A stretch of 64,000 nucleotides of DNA from an uncultured Polaribacter sp. (GTDB taxonomy: Bacteria; Bacteroidota; Bacteroidia; Flavobacteriales; Flavobacteriaceae), in assembly GCA_943846595.1 (NCBI GenBank), contig OX044355.1:1054001-1118000 (forward strand), written 5' to 3'. Below are positions 61,072 to 64,000 of the stretch, one piece after another (position 1 is the stretch's first letter; every line of letters starts with the position of its first letter). Both the position numbers and the translations under genes were made by a program. Below the pieces are notes generated by a model. It was given only the letters and a program-made list of their open reading frames with translations. It was not told the origin of the DNA and did not search any database.

Positions 61072-64000
61072 TTAAAACGTTAATCTTGCATTAAAACCAA
61101 TGGTTCTAACATTTGGTAATTGACCACCTTCAGTCCAATTTACACCATTTCTAGTTTCAATTTCAGAGGGATCTAACCCTGGAATTGCAGAATGAATCAA
61201 CCAAACATTATTTGCAAATACACCTAAATTAATTTTCTTAAATGGAGTTTTTACTAAAAATTTGCTATCAAGATCATAATCTAAACGAACTGTTCTTAAT
61301 TTGATGTAAGAAGCGTCGTATAACCATCTTTCGTGTAAAGCAAATAAACGCCCCCAGTAAGTTGGAGCATTGATATTGTAAGAAGCAGGAGCTCCAGACG
61401 TTTCATCAACTCCTTCAATTAAAACACCACCACCATCAGCGACAGCGTCTCTTACAGGGTTTCCTAGGTTGTTGTTTCCAATTGTTTCTTCACCTAAACC
61501 AGAGTAGTTGTTAAACATTCTTGTTACAGAAAATACTTTTCCACCTTTTTGGAAGTCGATATCAAAACCTAAATTAAAGTTTTTATAACGAATGTTGTTA
61601 GACAAACCTCCTGTGAAGTCTGGTAAAACATTTCCTAAGTATTGATTGGTGTCATATCGTGGAGCACCTGTAGAAGATAATAAGATATTTCCGTCTGCAT
61701 CTCTTCTGAAAGCTCTACCATAGATAGCACCCCATTCTTCTCCAACTCTTTCTTGTAATTGAATCCCTCTCCAAGAGCTAGATAAAACATTTACATCAAC
61801 ACCGTCAGCAATTGCATCTACAGTTCTAGTTAATGTAGAAAAGTTTGCATACACATTCCAGTCAAAGGTTTCATTTTTGATTGGCGAGAAATTAACACCA
61901 ATTTCTAAACCTTTAGAGGTTTGTTGTCCGCTGTTTAAAAAAGTTTGCGTAAATCCTGTTGATCCATCTAAAGATACTACAGAAGGTAAGTTCTTATCTA
62001 CTCTGTTAAAGTAAGTAATGTCTAAATTTACGCTGTTTTTAAACAATTTCAATTCAGTACCAAATTCGTAATCTACTCTTTCTCCACCTGCAAGTATTGG
62101 GTTTGCAAAGTTTCCTTGACTACTTAAAGTACCATTACTTCCAAATGGAGTACCAATATCAAAAGTTGGAGTCAATCTGTATCTAGAAGGGAAAAATGGG
62201 CCAGAAGCCGCACTTGCTCTTAATTTACCGAAAGAAATGATATCATTTTGTTCGATTAATTTTGTGAAGATAAAACTGAATGAACCTCCATAAGTCTCAA
62301 CTCTGTTTTGAGCTGGATTAGCAGTAGAACCCCAATCAAATCTTGCAGATCCGTCTACAAAAATAATGTCTTTGTATCCCAAAGAAGCTTTGGCAAAAAC
62401 ACCTTGACTTTTTTGTTTGAATTGATTGTTCGTAACTGTTGGTCTATCAACAGAAGTACTTAAACTGTAAAAGTTTAAAGTAGTTAAACCACCCACAGTA
62501 GCTGCACTTAAAGATTCTCCTCCTAAAGTAACAAGTTCGAAACCTGCACTTGCTTGTAAGTCTAAGTCTTCTGTTAAGTCTTTGGAGTAGTTTACAATAC
62601 CAAACAATTCATCTCTGTAAGAAAAACTCTCGTTTTCGCTATATGAAGTAGTCCCTAAACCACCAAAAGCAAAACGATCGTTCGCTTCAAAAGAAGCAGA
62701 TGTTTTTCTTAATTCAAGATATCCATTTAAGTTATCGTTTACAGTATAATTTAAACCCATTCTACCATAGGTAGAATTTTTAGTCTGATAATTTAAGTTT
62801 TCATTGGTTTCAAAAAATGGAGAATCCCAATATAATGGTTTTGTGTTAGTAGGACTGTTAATGTTCCAAGACACAAATTGTCCATTTCTTTTATAATCTC
62901 TCACTCTGTCCATATCCAATTGACGTTGCCACCATTGGTTCATGTTAGAAGCAATATTACCATATCCATTGTCTGGGAAGTTTCTTGTTCTTCTATCTTG
63001 GTAGTTAATGTTTGCATACGCTTCTAATTTATCAGTAATGTTAAATCGGATGTTTGTATATGCTTGTACTTGTCTTCTAAAAGAGTTTGGTACGACACTA
63101 CTTCTGTCTACATTTACCAATCCACCTTTAATACTATACCCTTCACCTGCTTTGGTGAAATCTACACTTGTATTGTTTACAACTCCAGTATCAAAGAAAT
63201 CTTTAATGTTATTTGGATTTGCTTCAAATGCTCTCAATTTACCAAACTCAGGGTCTCCTTGAATCCAAGAATCCCAGTGACGCACCATTTGTCCGTTTAA
63301 TTTAGGACCCCAGCTTTCATCTGCATAGTATTCAACCATTGACTGTCCATCAAATGCTGACCAAGATGCAGGATGCTGTGCTGGATTATAGCTAAAAGTA
63401 TTGAAGTCTTGAGAATAACCACCACCATATTCGTTTTGGTATTCAGGTAATAAATAAACGTTTTCAACAGCAGAACTGTGGTTTACGGTAATTGTAGCTT
63501 CACCTTTTTTCGCTGTTTTAGTAGTAATTACAATAATACCACTATTTGCTTCAGGTCCATAAAGTGCAGTTGCAGCGGCTCCTTTTAATACAGATAAATC
63601 TGCGATATCATCTGTGTTAATGTCCGAGATGCTATTTACCTTCACATTGTCTACAATGTAAAGAGAAATACTTTGCCCTCTTAAACGGATTCCAGAATTA
63701 CTAAAACCAGCAGAAGGTGCTCCAACGATTTGTACACCGGCAACTTTACCAGCCAATGCGTTGTTTAAATCTGTTTCTCTAGTTCTCACTAAGTTTTCTG
63801 GTTTTACAGATTGTTGCGAGTATCCTAAAGATTTTTTATCTCTTTTAATTCCTAATGCAGTCACAACGATTTCGTCTAACACATTAGCATCTTCCTGCAT
63901 ACGTACATCGATTGTAGTTGCAGTTCCAACAGTCTTTTCAGTTGTTAAGTACCCAATGTAGCTAAAACTTAAAACATCACCTGCTTTTGCTTCAATAGCG
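61072..64000 (-). CDS. SusC/RagA family TonB-linked transporter, N terminus outside window
   Basis: The frame is open to the window edge; residues before the first Met (GDVLSFSYIGYLTTEKTVG) are the end of a carboxypeptidase-like domain, so the gene continues outside. Visible parts are the TonB-box region LDEIVVTALGIKRDKK, the plug (AGKVAGVQIVGAPSAG, GIRLRGQSISLYIVDNVKV, LYGPEANSGIIVITTK) and a long barrel ending TIGFNARLTF. It pairs with the SusD-like gene 19 bp downstream. Confidence 0.95.
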   Translation of the reverse strand, partial: AIEAKAGDVLSFSYIGYLTTEKTVGTATTIDVRMQEDANVLDEIVVTALGIKRDKKSLGYSQQSVKPENLVRTRETDLNNALAGKVAGVQIVGAPSAGFSNSGIRLRGQSISLYIVDNVKVNSISDINTDDIADLSVLKGAAATALYGPEANSGIIVITTKTAKKGEATITVNHSSAVENVYLLPEYQNEYGGGYSQDFNTFSYNPAQHPASWSAFDGQSMVEYYADESWGPKLNGQMVRHWDSWIQGDPEFGKLRAFEANPNNIKDFFDTGVVNNTSVDFTKAGEGYSIKGGLVNVDRSSVVPNSFRRQVQAYTNIRFNITDKLEAYANINYQDRRTRNFPDNGYGNIASNMNQWWQRQLDMDRVRDYKRNGQFVSWNINSPTNTKPLYWDSPFFETNENLNYQTKNSTYGRMGLNYTVNDNLNGYLELRKTSASFEANDRFAFGGLGTTSYSENESFSYRDELFGIVNYSKDLTEDLDLQASAGFELVTLGGESLSAATVGGLTTLNFYSLSTSVDRPTVTNNQFKQKSQGVFAKASLGYKDIIFVDGSARFDWGSTANPAQNRVETYGGSFSFIFTKLIEQNDIISFGKLRASAASGPFFPSRYRLTPTFDIGTPFGSNGTLSSQGNFANPILAGGERVDYEFGTELKLFKNSVNLDITYFNRVDKNLPSVVSLDGSTGFTQTFLNSGQQTSKGLEIGVNFSPIKNETFDWNVYANFSTLTRTVDAIADGVDVNVLSSSWRGIQLQERVGEEWGAIYGRAFRRDADGNILLSSTGAPRYDTNQYLGNVLPDFTGGLSNNIRYKNFNLGFDIDFQKGGKVFSVTRMFNNYSGLGEETIGNNNLGNPVRDAVADGGGVLIEGVDETSGAPASYNINAPTYWGRLFALHERWLYDASYIKLRTVRLDYDLDSKFLVKTPFKKINLGVFANNVWLIHSAIPGLDPSEIETRNGVNWTEGGQLPNVRTIGFNARLTF

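Overview
The window is a 64 kb piece of a low-GC Bacteroidota chromosome, most likely from the family Flavobacteriaceae. The signs are two SusC/SusD pairs, many short lipoprotein signal peptides ending in a Cys after Ser, TAnnTTTG promoter-like boxes, no visible Shine-Dalgarno pattern, and a tmRNA whose tag reads GEDNYALAA. No rRNA or canonical tRNA gene was found. Nearly all of the window is core housekeeping sequence. The exception is one accessory island at about 25.8-33.1 kb.

Layout. 1-7.5 kb: a complete tryptophan operon except for the first codons of trpE (trpE-G-D-small membrane protein-C-F-B-DUF3050-A). 7.5-12.6 kb: minus-strand old yellow enzyme, penicillin-acylase-type hydrolase and CotH-like lipoprotein, with a candidate small RNA at 7.53-7.59 kb. 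12.7-16.2 kb: a glycosyltransferase, then a converging ftsE / family-2 glycosyltransferase / 2-oxoglutarate oxygenase operon. 16.3-25.8 kb: a TPR protein coupled to an outer-membrane barrel, an M28 peptidase, DoxX, an amidohydrolase, an FKBP and a plug-only TonB-like protein. 33.1-33.5 kb: tmRNA (ssrA). 33.6-39.1 kb: an alanine/saccharopine-dehydrogenase-like enzyme, DUF3820, kdsA, M28 peptidase and mpl. 39.2-44.2 kb: a PqqD/HprK-like protein, trkH-trkA and radC. 44.2-48.2 kb: a small surface-polysaccharide group. 48.3-53.7 kb: HAD phosphatase, lipoprotein, DUF5723 outer-membrane protein, rarA, rhomboid protease and rlmB. 53.8-64 kb: two SusC/SusD pairs plus a trailing surface lipoprotein, with no glycosidase in view.

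The island is the most interesting part. Its outer limits, 25824 and 33069, carry 19-bp direct repeats (18/19 identical) that resemble the T-arm end of a tRNA/tmRNA, and the intact tmRNA lies just outside. This suggests repeated site-specific integration at ssrA. Inside, from about 27.4 to 32.6 kb, five single-gene units on the minus strand (two alpha/beta-hydrolase lipoproteins, a DoxX-like membrane protein, a PspC-domain protein and a lipoprotein) alternate with long imperfect palindromes. Each gene is bracketed by an 8-10 bp inverted core beginning GTTG. The core is specific to that gene and pairs across the gene rather than across the palindrome. Stop codons lie 1-20 bp from the palindromes. 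This is the layout of integron gene cassettes with attC sites, but the cores do not fit the usual RYYYAAC/GTTRRRY consensus and no integrase is present in the window. Two further units are near-identical 400-bp non-coding cassettes. Each holds a hairpin, a T-arm-like sequence and a fragment of the 26.6-27.4 kb lipoprotein gene.
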